DNA of 64,000 nt from an uncultured Lentisphaerota bacterium (GTDB taxonomy: Bacteria; Verrucomicrobiota; Kiritimatiellia; CAIQIC01), in the NCBI GenBank assembly GCA_903912445.1, contig CAIWHP010000094.1, forward strand, positions 1 through 64,000, written 5' to 3'. Below the pieces are notes generated by a model that worked only from the letters and a program-made list of their open reading frames with translations, ran no database searches and was not told the origin of the DNA. Shown here one piece after another: positions 63,844 to 64,000 of this stretch. A program made the translations under genes and the position numbers. Position 1 is the stretch's first letter, and each line of letters starts with the position of its first letter.

Positions 63844-64000
63844 TCAGCCTTGAGGCGATGAGGAAGCCGCGCCCGGCGCGGGTTCCGAAGTCGCCTCCGA
63901 GGCTTTGTTCGCCTCGGTGTTGTCCTTCTTCTCTGTCTGCCGTCTCGTCTTTCGGCTCAGCCAAAGGTCATAGGGCAGGCAAATCGTGTCTGTGACACAG
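63844..64000 (-). CDS. YceK/YidQ-like lipoprotein, C-terminal end only
   Basis: The last 51 codons of a minus-strand gene that continues beyond the window. The segment DTICLPYDLWL matches the conserved tail of YceK/YidQ (DUF1375) lipoproteins, which end in a DTLLLPxD motif. A charged linker (RKTRRQTEKKDNTEANK) and Ala/Pro/Ser tail follow. The match is short, so the call is tentative. Confidence 0.55.
   Translation of the reverse strand, partial: CVTDTICLPYDLWLSRKTRRQTEKKDNTEANKASEATSEPAPGAASSSPQG

Overview
This 64 kb, high-GC window looks like chromosomal DNA from a Gram-negative member of the PVC superphylum, most likely the Kiritimatiellota/Lentisphaerota/Verrucomicrobiota side. The clues are a dense set of secreted glycoside hydrolases, a Tat-exported enolase-superfamily protein, pseudopilin-tailed membrane proteins, a URO-D-like protein, an outer-membrane TonB receptor, and several families of short degenerate intergenic repeats. 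The assignment is inferred from gene content; there is no rRNA gene in the window.

Layout. (1) 1-22.4 kb is a carbohydrate locus: a GH106-like rhamnosidase fragment, a secreted (alpha/alpha)6-type protein with a discoidin domain, a GH43-like protein, an enolase-superfamily protein, an N-acylglucosamine 2-epimerase-like protein, an unknown 891-aa exported protein, GH97 and GH95 enzymes, then a coupled run of deacetylase-like, sialidase-like, FAD-oxidoreductase and cupin genes. (2) 22.5-25.7 kb holds a membrane protein with a pseudopilin-like tail and three paralogous small exported proteins with copied terminators. (3) 25.7-33.4 kb is housekeeping: TatD, a DUF4239-like membrane protein, purE, an S41-like protein that seems to have lost its catalytic residues, and a tsaC - LMW phosphatase - rpiB - glyA cluster in which rpiB and glyA are one reading frame. 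(4) 33.4-42.7 kb, minus strand: hybrid histidine kinase, GspM/GspL-like pair, an anti-sigma factor fused to a terpenoid-cyclase-like toroid, its ECF sigma factor, and a TonB-dependent receptor. (5) 42.8-54.8 kb: URO-D-like protein, undecaprenol/diacylglycerol kinase, MIF-like tautomerase, uvrC, a C39-like peptidase, a clan-A glycosidase, then TatD - ROK kinase - patatin with ATGA overlaps, and pgl. (6) 54.9-64 kb: a small membrane protein and a Sel1 protein that share upstream palindromes, tRNA-Leu(UAG), a NUDIX hydrolase, bioH-bioC-bioD-midA, cysE, a PDZ protein, a polytopic membrane protein and the end of a YceK-like lipoprotein gene.

The most unusual features are a 17-bp palindrome (consensus TTTCCAAGCCTTGGAAA) whose copies recur at 31-33 bp, about three helical turns, in at least six clusters and run into coding sequence at bioD and upstream of dgkA; the RpiB-GlyA fusion; the sigma/anti-sigma-toroid module; and TAGGAY-N3-RTCCTA palindromes upstream of two neighbouring genes. 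All functional statements rest on reading motifs by eye; no database search was possible.
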